A stretch of 64,000 nucleotides of DNA from Prevotella bivia DSM 20514 (lineage in GTDB: Bacteria; Bacteroidota; Bacteroidia; Bacteroidales; Bacteroidaceae). Each line of letters begins with the position of its first letter. The stretch's first letter is position 1. Below the pieces are notes generated by a model. It saw nothing but the letters and a program-made list of their open reading frames with translations. It did not search any database and was not told the DNA's origin. Shown here piece after piece: positions 1 to 10,760 of the stretch. The translations under genes were made by a program, and so were the position numbers. The stretch spans positions 520,975 through 584,974 of the forward strand of contig NZ_JH660660.1 in NCBI RefSeq assembly GCF_000262545.1, given 5' to 3'.

Positions 1-1214
1 TCCAGCAATGTCTGTATGATTTCCTTTTGGGTCAAACCATATAACGAGATTTCCAATTCATCACTATATGAGTTTATGGAAAAGGACAAAGACGGGTCTT
101 CAATCCACAATGTATTCAGAGCGGATATCACCTTGCTTCTCTCTTCGGGCTTATTTGGCCGGACGGAGGATTTGAGAGCGGGATGCTGATGAGATAATCC
201 TTGAATCAAACAAGGTTTAGCACCTAAATAATCTCCGATTCGAAAATCTTCTATATCTTCTACAATCGCGATATCATTGGCACCCACTTCATCAACATTT
301 ATCTCTCTGCCCTGATAAATAGTCTTTAGATTTTTAATCTTGATGAATTTTTCCGAATCGTTGATTCTTACAACGTCTCGAAGTCTCAGACTTCCGTCAA
401 TTATTTTAAGAAAACTTCTTTTATGCCCTTTGGGGTCATGCTCTATCTTATAGAGATAAGCTGAAAGTCTGTTTGAGACTGATGCCGGAGGAAGTATAAA
501 AGAAGAAATGGCGTCCAACAACTCATTGATACCGATATTGAACATTGCTGATCCATGTAGCACCGGATAGACTTTGGCTTTTGCCACAAGAGCGATTATC
601 GTATTCCAATAATCAGCCGGTGAAATTTCGCTATCCGCCAAATATCGTTCTAATATATCGTCGTCATGGTTGCATACAAATTCTTTGTATTCTTCCTTTA
701 TATATGTTTGGGAGCAAACCGGATAAACCGATCCATCGACAACAGTTTGCATAAACAGGACATCTTGCGACAGATTTGTTTTTATATCCATATACAAACG
801 CTCCAAATTCACACCGGCACGGTCAATCTTATTGATAAATATAATTGTCGGGATTTGCAGCTTTTGTAAAGTACTGAACAGCAACTTTGTCTGCGCTTGT
901 ATGCCTTCCTTTGCGGATAAGATGAGGACTGCTCCATCAAGCATTTTGAATGTCCGCTCCACTTCCGCAATAAAATCCATGTGTCCCGGAGTGTCAATGA
1001 TATTGCATTTCACTCCATTCCAGATAATAGATGTCGTAGAAGCCCGGACAGTAATTCCTCTACGTTTCTCTATATCCATAGAGTCCGTTATGGTGTCACC
1101 ATTATCCACACGGCCGCACTTTTCCGTTGCTCCACTGGCAAACAGCAGATTCTCGGTTACGGAAGTTTTTCCTGCATCAATGTGAGCAAGAATTCCTAAA
1201 TTTATAATATTCAT
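1..1214 (-). CDS. tetQ: TetQ ribosomal protection protein, C-terminus off window
   Basis: TetQ is a cytoplasmic elongation-factor-G-like GTPase that removes tetracycline from the ribosome. The first 404 codons are present; about 240 residues lie beyond position 1. The GTPase motifs are visible: AHIDAGKT (P-loop, residues about 10-17), RGIT, DTPGH and NKID. The start chosen is the ATG at 1214, giving [15 protein letters not shown]. An in-frame GTG 16 codons upstream gives the longer form found in some annotations, but in CTnDOT that stretch belongs to the regulatory leader. In CTnDOT, tetQ is first in the tetQ-rteA-rteB operon, so drug exposure also raises the regulators of excision. The gene reads away from the integrase end. 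Identity is certain from sequence; whether the gene is complete cannot be seen. Confidence 0.97.
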
Positions 1215-1342
1215 TTGGATTAAGCAATAATATACTACAGTAGATGCATTGTCGAAACGCACCTTTTAATACCTCCTCGTAGCATATGAGAACTACAGGA
1301 TTACTAACTCGTATTAATATGTATATTATTACTGCCGCATAA
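1215..1342 (-). promoter_or_regulatory. tetQ translational-attenuation leader
   Basis: About 128 nt separate the predicted transcription start from the tetQ ATG, matching the roughly 130-base leader reported for CTnDOT tetQ. There a hairpin hides the tetQ ribosome-binding region and translation of a very short leader peptide opens it in the presence of tetracycline. The match in spacing and downstream gene is seen here; the mechanism is known from CTnDOT and inferred for this copy. The 16-codon in-frame GTG stretch just before tetQ lies in this leader. Confidence 0.75.
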
Positions 1343-1348
1343 CGATTA

Positions 1349-1379
1349 CAAAATTACACAAAAAAATATATCTAACAAA
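1349..1379 (-). promoter_or_regulatory. tetQ promoter (Bacteroidetes type)
   Basis: On the minus strand a TTTG -33 box (1376-1379) is followed after 19 nt by TAATTTTG (1349-1356), a full match to TAnnTTTG. The spacing and position relative to the tetQ leader fit the known operon promoter. Confidence 0.85.
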
Positions 1380-1871
1380 AGTGGGAGGATTTTTTAACTT
1401 TTTACCATAGACATTTTATTAGGGAAGCGTAGGTTCAACTGGCAAGTACAAATAAGTAGAAATGTTTGAACAACACCGTTTTAGGAAGTTGAAAAATCAA
1501 GTTTCTCTCTCGGTATAGCGTTTATTTTGGCCAATATCTTCTTTAGTTTAGCATTTGTGTATTTCCCATTCGTGTTCTATTTAGCTCCTTATTATGAGTA
1601 TGTAGCAAGTTACTTATCAAATTCAGCCTCTTTGAGGGTCAAATATGGTTTTGCAAATGGTGACTGACAAGACATAAACAAGGTCAGCAGGAATTTTTTA
1701 CATAAATGGACATGAATGTATATAACCTAAAATAAGAATAAATTTTAATAAGGGCTGCCCAAAAAGAAAAAAATGCAGTTGCCATCCTATAGATACTTGC
1801 AGAAAGGATAAAATTTACTTTTAGACCTTTTGGGATAGCCCTTATTAATACTTCAGATAAAATTCCTTAGG
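1380..1871. other. Gene-free gap with a 12-bp inverted repeat
   Basis: No convincing reading frame lies between the tetQ promoter and the helicase stop codon. Near its right side TTAATAAGGGCT (1745-1756) and its reverse complement (about 1837-1848) frame about 80 nt; similarity extends inward through CCCAAAAG with a one-base length difference. This could be a bidirectional hairpin for the converging ends or a small MITE-like relic. The rest shows no recognisable feature. Confidence 0.5.
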
Positions 1872-3020
1872 TTATATTTTCAATCCTTTGGACCGGGTTT
1901 CCTCCTTGGCATACAGTCCCGGACGCCCGATTATGACATGGTTGGCAACGATACTATCCGCCGGACTGCGTATCTGCGGCGGTGCATTTTCGGGATATTG
2001 CGCCTGCCTGTTCCTCACATCTTCCGCTTCCGGCTTGAGCTGTTGCCCTTCATTCTCCTTTTCTGCGACTTCGGGCGTGGGTGGCGCAAGCTCCAGCTGA
2101 ATTTTTCGGTCAAGGGCGGCAAGTTCGGACTTCAACTGCTTCAGCTCGTCCTCCTTCTTCCACACCTTACCCGCTATCTCCTGTAACTGCGGTATCTCCA
2201 TCTCCAGCACCTCGTTCTTCGCCTTGTACTGGTCGATGATGGAGGGTATCCTCTCCATCGCGTTGAGGAAGTTGCGGGCGGCGGCCAACGGGTCAGCCAT
2301 CGCCAGATGCCCGTTGTTGTAGGTGTACTTGTAGTTCCCCTCGACCACGAAGCGGTTGTCGGTGAACTCCAATCCCTCTTTGAGTATCCTTTCGCTCACC
2401 ACCTTTATCGGAAAACCGTAAAGTTCACCGACCTGCGTGTACAACCCTCCGGTCGTGGCATTCTTGGCTATCTCCTGCAAACGCTTTCCGATGACCTTCT
2501 CATCGGCGGAATCCACTCCGTCCACCTTTATTATATTAAGGCGGTTGCCCTCCTTGTCGGTCTGCACCACCGACAGGAAGCGGTTCCAGTCCTCCGTCAT
2601 GGCATCTATGAAAGCCGTGTTGTTGCGCAACTCGCCGGTCTTTGACTCCAGCTTGAACTCCGAATCACGCTTGCCCTTGTTGAACGACTTGCGTTCCCCT
2701 TCGAGCGATGCGATCCGCTTTTCCAGTTTCGCCTTGTCCAACAGGTCGGTATTGCCGGAGAGCAACGCCATGTATTCCGAGAAATTCATGCCCGATTTTT
2801 CGTCCATTGCCCCCTCGTCGATGGTACGCGCACCCATCGCACCGCTTTTGAGCTGGCTTATGAAAGTCTGCTTGCAGTGCAGGAGGTTGAACTTGTAGCT
2901 GTCCAGTGACTTCTCCACCGCGTAGATGATTACATCCACGTTGTTCCCGGCGAAATGTTTGGCAATCTCATTACCTGCCCTAACTCCGCGTCCGTCACGC
3001 TGTTGCAAGTCGGACGGTCG
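1872..3020 (-). CDS. Methylase/helicase protein, 3' exon (after group II intron 1)
   Basis: This is the C-terminal part (382 residues plus stop) of the large methylase/helicase whose first part is at 5489-10156. It opens with RPSDLQQRDGRGVRAGN, the conserved superfamily 2 helicase motif VI, followed by the usual SNF2-like C-terminal region, a Lys/Glu-rich coiled-coil stretch and a low-complexity Pro/Glu tail. It has no start codon of its own at the junction. An open frame does run in from the intron, giving about 57 non-homologous residues upstream of motif VI, which I regard as accidental. Joined to the first exon the protein is 1938 residues, a normal length for this ICE family. Expression as a working protein should need splicing or trans-complementation. 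Confidence 0.9.
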   Translation of the reverse strand, partial: RPSDLQQRDGRGVRAGNEIAKHFAGNNVDVIIYAVEKSLDSYKFNLLHCKQTFISQLKSGAMGARTIDEGAMDEKSGMNFSEYMALLSGNTDLLDKAKLEKRIASLEGERKSFNKGKRDSEFKLESKTGELRNNTAFIDAMTEDWNRFLSVVQTDKEGNRLNIIKVDGVDSADEKVIGKRLQEIAKNATTGGLYTQVGELYGFPIKVVSERILKEGLEFTDNRFVVEGNYKYTYNNGHLAMADPLAAARNFLNAMERIPSIIDQYKAKNEVLEMEIPQLQEIAGKVWKKEDELKQLKSELAALDRKIQLELAPPTPEVAEKENEGQQLKPEAEDVRNRQAQYPENAPPQIRSPADSIVANHVIIGRPGLYAKEETRSKGLKI

Positions 3021-3061
3021 ATCGGGTAGGTCAAGGGCATTACTGCCCTCTTCCCCCCTAA

Positions 3062-3095
3062 GAACCGTACTTGAGAGTTTCCTCTCATACGGCTC
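3062..3095 (-). ncRNA. Group II intron 1 domain V
   Basis: A 34-nt hairpin opens with GAGCCGTATGAGAG and closes with CTCTCAAGTACGGTTC around a GAAA tetraloop. This is the catalytic helix of group II introns, with the AGC triad in the lower stem. It lies 41 nt from the 3' splice junction, leaving room for domain VI. Confidence 0.92.
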
Positions 3096-3138
3096 AAGCT
3101 TTTCTAAATCCCTATTCTTATATAGAGACCGGCTCATA

Positions 3139-4815
3139 TTACTTCTTGTTGTTGTCATTGGATTTGCGGGATAATTTGAAACATTCGTCATGAACCAATA
3201 GGTTGCATTTTCGTCCGTTTTGGACGGTAGGCATCACATTCCATGCCTTGTGCGTGTTTATCGGCTCACCACATATTGGACATTTTCTACCCTGCTTTTC
3301 CCATAGGTGAAGCAAAGACTTACGCCCTTTCAGTGAAACAAGCATTTTCGACTTCATTCTTTGGTTGAAGTATAAACGACAGTCCACGTCAAACGGATTC
3401 ATATCTCCTTTTATCTGCGTATATTGCAGAAAGGGGAACGAGGAAGTCAAAGTCAACAGTGTTAGTTGGTCTTCCTTTCCATTTGATTTCTTGAACTTGG
3501 CTGCAAAAGTCCAACTGTTACCTCGGATATTATGCCAATAGCGGTCTTTAATCCATCGCTTTCCTTTCTTGGAGTGGCGACGTTTAGCCCATTGCCATAG
3601 GGAGAGGAATATCTGATGGTCAATTCTGTGAAAGGAATCACGCGTTGCACCATGCTGATAGTATGCTCCCCATCCTCGGATTTTAGCATTCAACATTCTG
3701 ATTAAGGACTCCTGCCTGCAACCCTTGTTGCCTTTTATCACCTTACGAATATTCTCCATAAAGCGTTTTTCGGCTTTCTTGGTCGGCTTGGTCAATATTT
3801 CATTGCCGTATTTGCGGATGTTGAAACCGAGAAAATCGAACCCGTCACGGACATTGGTTATCACAGTCTTTTCTTCTGATAAGGTTAAACCTCTTTCAGC
3901 CATGAATTCGGCAACCAATGGTTTGATTTCGTTCTCAAGCGTTTCCCTGTTCTCGCAGGTGATGATAAAATCATCGGCATAGCGTACCAAATTCACCATG
4001 GGGGAATAATGTTTCCCTTTTATGGTTCTTCTTTTATACCTCTCTGCGAGAACTTTCTGCAATCCATCCAATGCCATATTGGCAAGCGTCGGGGAGATTA
4101 TACCTCCTTGTGGTGTACCCTCCTCCGTCGGGAACATCTGTTTGTTGAAGATATAGCCGCATTTCAACCATTTGCGGAGCATCGCCTTGTCCATAGGGAT
4201 GTTGGCGAGTAGCCATTCGTGGCTGATATGGTCGAAGCATCCTTTGATGTCACCCTCCAAAATCCATTCGGGAGAATAGCCTTTTCGGAGAATATTATGG
4301 CATTGCATTACAGCGTCCATACAGCGGCGTTCCTTGCGGAACCCGTATGAACGAGTATCGGCTGTAGTTTCGGACACTGGTTCCAATGCCATGAGGTAGA
4401 GTGCTTGCATGGCTCTGTCTTTCATTGTCGGTATTCCCAATGGGCGCAGTTTGCCATTGCTCTTTTTGATGTGAACTCTTCTCAGGGGCTTCGGCTGATA
4501 GCCTCTGCGTCTGAGGTCGTTTATTGCTTGCATTTTTGTTTCGGGTTTATCCCATGTCTCCATGTCAACCCCAGGGGTGTTGCCACCTCCGTTAGAAGTT
4601 ACTCTCTTTACGGCTAAGGCTTTTGCGTAAAAAGAGTGGGTCAACGTCCACTGTAAGGCTTTCACCTTATTGTGTCTGCCGTCCTTTTGAGCCTTTACAA
4701 TACGTGCTTGTAGCTTTCTGACAGCCAACTCTGCCTTGGTCCAGTCTATGCTGTCCCAAAGTGTCAGCTGATTGTCAGCAGGTGCACACGATGTTTTGTT
4801 TTCGTTCATTTGCAT
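3139..4815 (-). CDS. ltrA: Group II intron-encoded reverse transcriptase/maturase 1
   Basis: The 558-residue protein has the order RVT_N domain (about residues 15-90), reverse transcriptase palm with TPQGGIISP (about 236) and the YADD active site (about 280), maturase domain X (about 350-430), and a C-terminal HNH-type zinc region with CPICG (about 511) and a second CysHis cluster (LVHDECF). It should act with the intron RNA in splicing and in target-primed reverse transcription. The ATG at 4815 lies in domain IV of the intron and the stop lies 43 nt before domain V. All key catalytic residues are present, so the intron looks capable of movement. It is only distantly similar to the protein of intron 2, so the two introns arrived separately. 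Confidence 0.95.
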   Translation of the reverse strand: MQMNENKTSCAPADNQLTLWDSIDWTKAELAVRKLQARIVKAQKDGRHNKVKALQWTLTHSFYAKALAVKRVTSNGGGNTPGVDMETWDKPETKMQAINDLRRRGYQPKPLRRVHIKKSNGKLRPLGIPTMKDRAMQALYLMALEPVSETTADTRSYGFRKERRCMDAVMQCHNILRKGYSPEWILEGDIKGCFDHISHEWLLANIPMDKAMLRKWLKCGYIFNKQMFPTEEGTPQGGIISPTLANMALDGLQKVLAERYKRRTIKGKHYSPMVNLVRYADDFIITCENRETLENEIKPLVAEFMAERGLTLSEEKTVITNVRDGFDFLGFNIRKYGNEILTKPTKKAEKRFMENIRKVIKGNKGCRQESLIRMLNAKIRGWGAYYQHGATRDSFHRIDHQIFLSLWQWAKRRHSKKGKRWIKDRYWHNIRGNSWTFAAKFKKSNGKEDQLTLLTLTSSFPFLQYTQIKGDMNPFDVDCRLYFNQRMKSKMLVSLKGRKSLLHLWEKQGRKCPICGEPINTHKAWNVMPTVQNGRKCNLLVHDECFKLSRKSNDNNKK

Positions 4816-5488
4816 TCCTTCTTTTGAAAGTTCTAAAAGTTAATTGTAAAGAATTACCATTAGACAACAGTCGGGTATCTTGCCTCCCGAATATTGTCAC
4901 AGAAGTCTGCCCACTTTCGTGTCGGGTGATGTCGCCCAAATCAACTCGTGATGTCGGCTCAATCCGTATCCGTTCCATTACAGAACGGCATTCGCTTTTT
5001 CTGTTATCTTATACCTGCACACCGTTCAGCTTCCATTGCTGTCAGCTTACCTGCCACTTTGACATGACAGGAGATATACAGGCTTACCATGTTCCACATA
5101 GATAACTAACGGATAGGTTAGGTTCTGTCTCATCCTCCGGCGGTGCTTATATCCGTGTAATCCTACCATGGAGAGGATTAACTGACCGCTTCCCTTTTGG
5201 GAAGAGTGTACCAGTATCTTACACTCATTTACGACATTACGAAGTTTACTAACAGTTCGCTTACGCTAACCATACTATCCAGCCTCGCCACTCTACGGTA
5301 TGATACTAACCGCACTTGACTTTCCCTCACGGTTCTGTCTTGTCCTTTCGGAAAGTGTACTTTGTCACAACCGCTTAATACAACATTAAGGTGCATTGGT
5401 CGGTAGGCTACCGCTGACGGAACAGCGGGTTAAAGCTGATACTCGTAAGTATCATTCTAACAATTATCTATGCGACTTCATGTCGCAC

Positions 5489-8400
5489 CCAAGGCGTATC
5501 GAGATGATGGATAGCCACACACCGTTTCTGGGCGTTCACACCCGTTCCGAGCATAGAGGTAGAGCCGAACAGCACACGCACCGTCCCGGCGTTCATGGCG
5601 TCTATCACCGCCTTCCGCGCCTTGTCGGTCTTGCACTCCTGAATGAAGCGCACCTCGCTTGGCGGTATACCGTAGTCCTCCGTCAGTTTGCGCTTGATTT
5701 CCGAATAGACGTTCCACCCGTCGCCCGGCTGGTATGTCCCCAAATCAGAGAAAACGAACTGCGTGCCTTTCTGGGCGTCGTATTTTTGATAATACTCCGC
5801 GATCATCTTGGCACAGTGACTCGCTTTGTTGTCGGGATGATCTTCGTAATTCGGGTCTATCATGCGCATGTCGAGTGCCATTTTCCGGGCATAGTCCGTG
5901 GCGATGAGCATCTTCGCCTTTTCTTCCGTTTCCGAAAGCGGCAGCCTGCCCAACAAGGTGGCATCGCCCGTCTTGGCGAACTGCATCAGTTTCTGTATGA
6001 AGTCCTCCTGTTCCGGCGTGGGCGGTATATGGTGCAGTATCTCGTTCTTGGCAGGACGGTCAACGCCCACATCCTCCGCCGTGCGGTAGTCCGTGATTTC
6101 ATTATAGAAGGCGGCAAGCTCCGGCACTTTGATGAAGTAGCGGAAACGCTCCTTCTGGACCACATTGTTCGTCACGTTAAATTCAAAATCCGTCGTCTTC
6201 TTGGCAAATATCGCCGCCCAAGCGTCGAAACACCTTATGTCCTGCCGTTCCAGCTCCTTCGGGCGCAGGTACTTGAACAGCAGGTACAATTCAGTCAGTG
6301 AGTTGCTGATAGTCGTGCCGGAGAGGAAGGTCGCACCCAAGTCTTTTCCTGTGCGCTCCTGTATGGTGCGTATGGCAAAGAGCATGTTAAGTGCCTTCTG
6401 GCTTCCCTCGCTGTTTCCCAATCCCGCCACACGGTCGTGGCGCGTGTTGAAAGTCAGATTCTTGAACTGGTGGCTCTCATCTATGAAGATGTGGTCGATG
6501 CCCATCTGCTTGAAATCCACCACGTCGTCCGTGCGTGACTTTATGGCGTGTTCCACCTTCTCCAGCTTCGCTTCAAGGTTGTGCTTGCGCTTCTCCAATC
6601 CTTTCAGCATCGCCCGCGACACGTTCTTTCCCTGCTGCCGTAGCACTTCGAGGTTTTCCTCCACCGTGTCAAGCTCTGCTTGCAGGATGCGCTGCTGCAA
6701 TTCCGGCGACTGCGGTATCTTGCCGAACTGGTCGTGCGACATGATGACGCAATCGTAGTCGTTGTTCTTTATATTATTGAAGAAGCGCACACGGTTGGCG
6801 GTCGAAAAGTCCTTCTCCGAAGCGTACAGAATACGTGCGTTGGGATATGCCGCCTGATAGGTGGCTGCAATCTCCGCAACGTTGGCTTTCAGCCCGATAA
6901 TCATCGGCTTGTGTGCCAAATTCAGACGCTTCATCTCATGCGCGGCGATGCACATTATCAGCGTCTTACCGGTTCCCACCTCGTGGTCGCAAATTCCGCC
7001 GCCGTTCTGTTTCAACATCCAGACGCAATCCATCTGTGAGGGATAGACGCTCTTGATACCCCGGCTTGCCAGCCCTTTCAGGTTGAGGTCGGGAAAGGTC
7101 TGATGGGAGCCGTCGTAGCGCGGGCGCACGAAACAGTTGAACTTGCGGTTATACATCGTCACAAGCCGCTCCTTGAACTGCGGCGACTGCTCTTCGAGCC
7201 ATTCGGAGAAGCCGTTTCGTATCTCGTCAATCTTGGCGTTGGCGAGTTGTATTCCCTCGCTGTCGCGCATCTTGATGTCGTTGCCATGCTCGTCCTTGCC
7301 GATGGACTTCATCATGTCAGGGCAGGTGTTGTGCAGGGCGTGTTTTAGGAGGTGCATACCGTCATAGTTCCGGTAATACCCCTTCACCAGAAACTCGTCC
7401 GTGATTTTCATGGTGCGGTAGCCGCACACCACCGAAAACTCGTCCATGCTTGCGGAATAGGCGATTTTCACCTCCGTGTCGAACAGCCGGCTCATGTAGG
7501 CGGCATAGACACCCGTCGGAATCCAGCGTTCCCCGAAATTGAAGTCCAGATCCTCGAAGGCGATGCGCTGCGGCTCGGCATCTTTCAGAGCCTCCAACGC
7601 CTGCTTCACCTCCGGCATACGCTCATTTTCGGGATTGTCACCCATCCATGCCTCTATGCGTTCCGCTTTCTCTATGACATTTCCGGCGATGAAACGGTCT
7701 TTGATTTCGTAACCGGTCACGAGCGGATTGTAGTAGATGCGCCCTTGCAGGGCAGTGAGCAAATCCTCCGCCGTGCTGTCGGTTATCTCCCGCATATAGT
7801 CGAGATTGACCGTACCATATTTGTTGAGCGACGCAGACAGGGCTTCTTCGGGAGAGCCTACGTTGGCATGGCTCTCCACCGCGAAGGAAACAGGATGCTC
7901 GAAGATGTCCGCCTTGACGAACTTTCCGTTTTCCATCCGTTCCAGCGAAAGGATGTCGCGCCCGCCCGCATCCATCATCACTAACTTCACGTTCTGCTTG
8001 GCGTTGAGGTTGCCGTAGCGCATGACAAACTCATCGTAACAGGTATTCAGATGCTCTCGCCACGGAACATTTGCCTCGCGCCGGAGCGATTCATAACGGT
8101 ACAGACGCTCGTAGGCGTCACGCAGCGACACATACAACAACGCCTTTTCCTTCTGGTATCCTTTCAGGTCGAGCGGCTGGAATGTCGCCCCGTATGGCGT
8201 GATGTCTTTCAGGTAGCCGATGTTATGACGCCCCCGGTCAGCCACCAGCGACCCTTCGCGCAGGTGCATCTCCGGCGTGCGGTGGTAGGCACGCGGAGAA
8301 AGGTCCACGACTTCCTCCTTCGGCTTTTCCGCTTCGATGTCGGGGAAAAGGAAAGTCCCCACCGCTTCCGATGGGGTATCTGTAACGGCAGGTGCGGCGA

Positions 8401-10156
8401 CTGCCTCCGGCTGTGTTTCCTCCTGTCGTGGCTGCTCACGGGAAGTTTCCGGCACGGCTTTCACTTCCGTCTTTTCCGCCACTTGTTTCTCGTTATGCTG
8501 CCTTGCCAGTTCCCGAAGTTCTTTCCTACGCTCCGGCGTCAAACCCATCATCATTTCATAGAAACCGTTGATGGGAGGATTGGTATCCCAGTCCAGTGTG
8601 GCATAGATGTCGTCCGGGTCGGCAGGCTTGGCGGTGTTCTCCGCTTTCACCTCCTTATTCTCCATTGCGGGTTTTGCAGTTGGAGCTGTCGGTGTAACCG
8701 TGACTTTCGGTTTGGGCGGAGTGGACTTTGCCGTAACTGCCTTTTTCACCGTCTTTTTCTTTTTGGAGGTTTTCGGTTGGCTGACCTCTTCCGTCATCCC
8801 CCAGAGGTCAAGCAGGGTGAGCTGCACGCCTGCGGAATATTGCGGGCGCGGTTCTATCTCCGGCTTTTCATCTGCGGGTTGCGGCTTTTCTGTCGGAGTT
8901 TCCACCGTCTGCGCCGAGGATACTGTTTCCAATTTTATGGCAGGACGCTCTACTTTATTTTGAACGGCAACTTTTTCTTCCGTTCCTGCCTGCCGGATTG
9001 AACCCGAATACAAGCGCATGGCAAGCCTGTAATGGAAATCCTCGTCGAGCATACGGCGCAAATCCCCGGCGATGCCTGCTGCCTTGCCCTCGTGCAGATA
9101 AACCATAGCGGGCTTCCCGTAGGGGTCTGTGTCAAGTTTCGCCATCGTATGCACGATGCGTTCCGGGTGGTGGATGAAATAGGCGTTGTCGGTCAGGGCG
9201 GTTTTCGTGTCCGTCTGTATCACGGTCATCAGCCGCTCGTCCTGCGACATTTCCTTCTTGCTGAGGTTCTTTTGCAGGACAATCAGGTCACTGCCCACCT
9301 CCGTGCCCGCGTTGTCCGTGAACAGGTTGTTGGGCAGGCGTATCGCGGATACCAGATTGGCCTGACTGAACAGCTCGTTACGCACGGAGGTCTTGGTGCT
9401 ATTCAATACCCCTTGCGAGGTGATGAACGCCACGATACCGCCGTCACGCACGGCATCCAGTCCTTTGAGAAAGAAATAGTTGTGGATGGTTTTCTGGGCG
9501 GAGCGTCTGCCGAAAGAGTCGCTCCGCTGAAACTCCGCGTCGAACACGGCAATGTCACCGAACGGAATGTTGGACACCGCCAAGTCGAAATAATTGTTGA
9601 ACGGTCTTTCGATTTTCTCAAAACCGCAGGTGCGCATTTTCTGGTCGGGATAGAGATGCCTCAAGATTGTACCCGTGAGCAGATCCTTCTCGAAAGCCAT
9701 CACATCCGCATTGGGGCTGTGCCGCAGCATGGAATCCACGAACACGCCGACACCTGCCGACGGTTCGAGCATACGGGCGGGGCGGACGCTGTAATCTGCC
9801 AGCACGTCCGCGATGGTGTCGGTTATCTCTTTGGGGGTGTAGAAAGCGGTCAGCACGGACGCTTTCAGCGAATCCACAAACCGCTTGTACTCTGTTTCGT
9901 CCTTGCTGTTCTCACGGATAAGCCTGTGCAGCTCCACCGTCGGGGCGAACAGTTCGAGGTCGGATTTCGCCCACCGGACGGCATCCGTCAGTTCCTTTGC
10001 AGGGTTGAGGATACATTTCAGACCGCCGAAACCGCAGTACCTTTGAAGTATGGCACGCTCTTCGGTTGTCGCTGTCCTATTTTCCCTGTCAAGGATGAAT
10101 GCCGTCCGTATCGCCTCGATGTTGTCCCGCAGTTTCTGTTTGCGGTTAAACGCCAT
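5489..10156 (-). CDS. N6-adenine methylase/SNF2-like helicase, 5' exon
   Basis: The first 1556 residues of a giant ICE-encoded DNA-processing protein. An N-terminal methyltransferase-like domain has [11 protein letters not shown] (129-139) and NIPFGD (about 196-201) in place of the usual NPPY. A long Pro/Lys/Glu-rich linker (about 400-620) follows, then a superfamily 2 helicase with GTGKT (about 1060) and DESH (about 1227), and the start of the second RecA-like lobe up to DTPW. The next codons belong to group II intron 1, where the frame stops after VRHEVA. Without splicing the product lacks motif VI and would not be an active helicase. The gene overlaps the end of the DUF1896 gene by 11 nt, so both are cotranscribed. 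Proteins of this type are common next to tetQ/exc modules in Bacteroidales ICEs; a role in DNA protection or transfer is inferred. Confidence 0.9.
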
Positions 10157-10598
10157 ATTCGTCTAAGTAAAGGACGGTTGCTCCCGTCAGCTCCGTGTAG
10201 AGCAGGTCGTAATCGGAAGACAGGGCGAAATTGTCATCCGAGAGGTCATAGACGGAGAACACGTTGCCGACAAGCGGCAGCAGTTTCAGGACAAAGGCTT
10301 CACGCTTCTCTTCCGGCACTTCATCGGCAAACTCGTTTTCCACGACTTCGCGGAGGATGGCGTAACGGGAATAATGCAGCCCGCGCAGCAGCGTGTCCAT
10401 CGCCAGTTCCTGCGCACCATCGGCGGGATAGCCTTCAAGCCGTGCCCTCTCATACGTTTCGGCGGCACGGTCGGCCCGTTCCCGTATGAAAGCGGTGTCG
10501 TCAGCCTGTTCAAACTTGTTCGTGCGGAGATAGTCCAGCAGGTACAGACCGTAATAGGAAAAGTCGGTCTGACCCTCGTTTTTCTTCTTGTTGTTCAT
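10146..10598 (-). CDS. DUF1896 family protein
   Basis: A 150-residue acidic protein ([25 protein letters not shown]...) recognised as the DUF1896 family found beside the methylase/helicase in Bacteroidales ICEs. The start is taken at the ATG at 10598 because the upstream extension runs through a terminator-like hairpin and has no family similarity. Its last 11 nt overlap the helicase start, which indicates translational coupling. No catalytic motif is visible and no function is known to me; a partner role for the helicase is inferred only from the fixed neighbourhood. Confidence 0.85.
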   Translation of the reverse strand: MNNKKKNEGQTDFSYYGLYLLDYLRTNKFEQADDTAFIRERADRAAETYERARLEGYPADGAQELAMDTLLRGLHYSRYAILREVVENEFADEVPEEKREAFVLKLLPLVGNVFSVYDLSDDNFALSSDYDLLYTELTGATVLYLDEYGV

Positions 10599-10701
10599 TA
10601 CTTTGGATTTAGCGGATTGATAATTAACGGGATAATCGGTTGGAAAAAGGAAGAAAAAGGCACTCGGTATCCCTCCGAGTGCCACCACTAAATCCAAAGT
10701 A
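10599..10701. repeat. Inverted repeat enclosing a terminator-like hairpin
   Basis: TACTTTGGATTTAG (10599-10612) is repeated inverted at 10688-10701. Between the arms lies a perfect 9-bp hairpin, GGCACTCGG (10659-10667) with CCGAGTGCC (10675-10683), followed on the minus strand by a T-rich run. The hairpin probably ends transcripts coming from exc. The 12-mer TACTTTGGATTT recurs just upstream of exc (about 12870). Confidence 0.65.
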
Positions 10702-10760
10702 TGAGTGTAATCCGGTATCGAAGAACAATTCATTACTCTGAACAAGTGGCAAAGTTAATA

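Larger units (their letters stand above)
3021..5488 (-). mobile_element. Group II intron 1, in the helicase gene
   Basis: The 2468-nt intron starts with GTGCGACATGAAG (minus strand, from 5488), the group II GUGYG form, and ends with CTACCCGAT at 3021. It contains a typical domain V (3062-3095) and an intron-encoded protein (3139-4815) in the same orientation as the host gene. The 673 nt between the 5' end and the protein gene are gene-free and should fold as domains I-III. Both boundaries are set independently by intron consensus and by continuity of the host protein: exon 1 ends after a Trp codon in DTPW and exon 2 begins with the Arg codon of RPSDLQQR, so the insertion is in phase 0. The interrupted site is the most conserved part of the helicase, a common pattern for group II introns. 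Confidence 0.93.

Noticed and set aside
1215..1262. N-terminal 16-residue extension of TetQ from a GTG
   Set aside because: It lies in the known attenuation leader and the GTPase fold begins right after the inner ATG.
1872..3191. Single 439-codon gene including intron sequence
   Set aside because: The first 57 codons are intron 1 domain V/VI region read through by chance; similarity to the helicase begins exactly at the splice junction at 3020.
9032..10489. Long plus-strand open frame of 485 codons
   Set aside because: It is antisense to the methylase/helicase and DUF1896 genes, has no family similarity and reflects G+C-rich codon structure on the opposite strand. The same applies to frames at 10899-12095, 12477-13853, 8051-9001 and 5396-6301.
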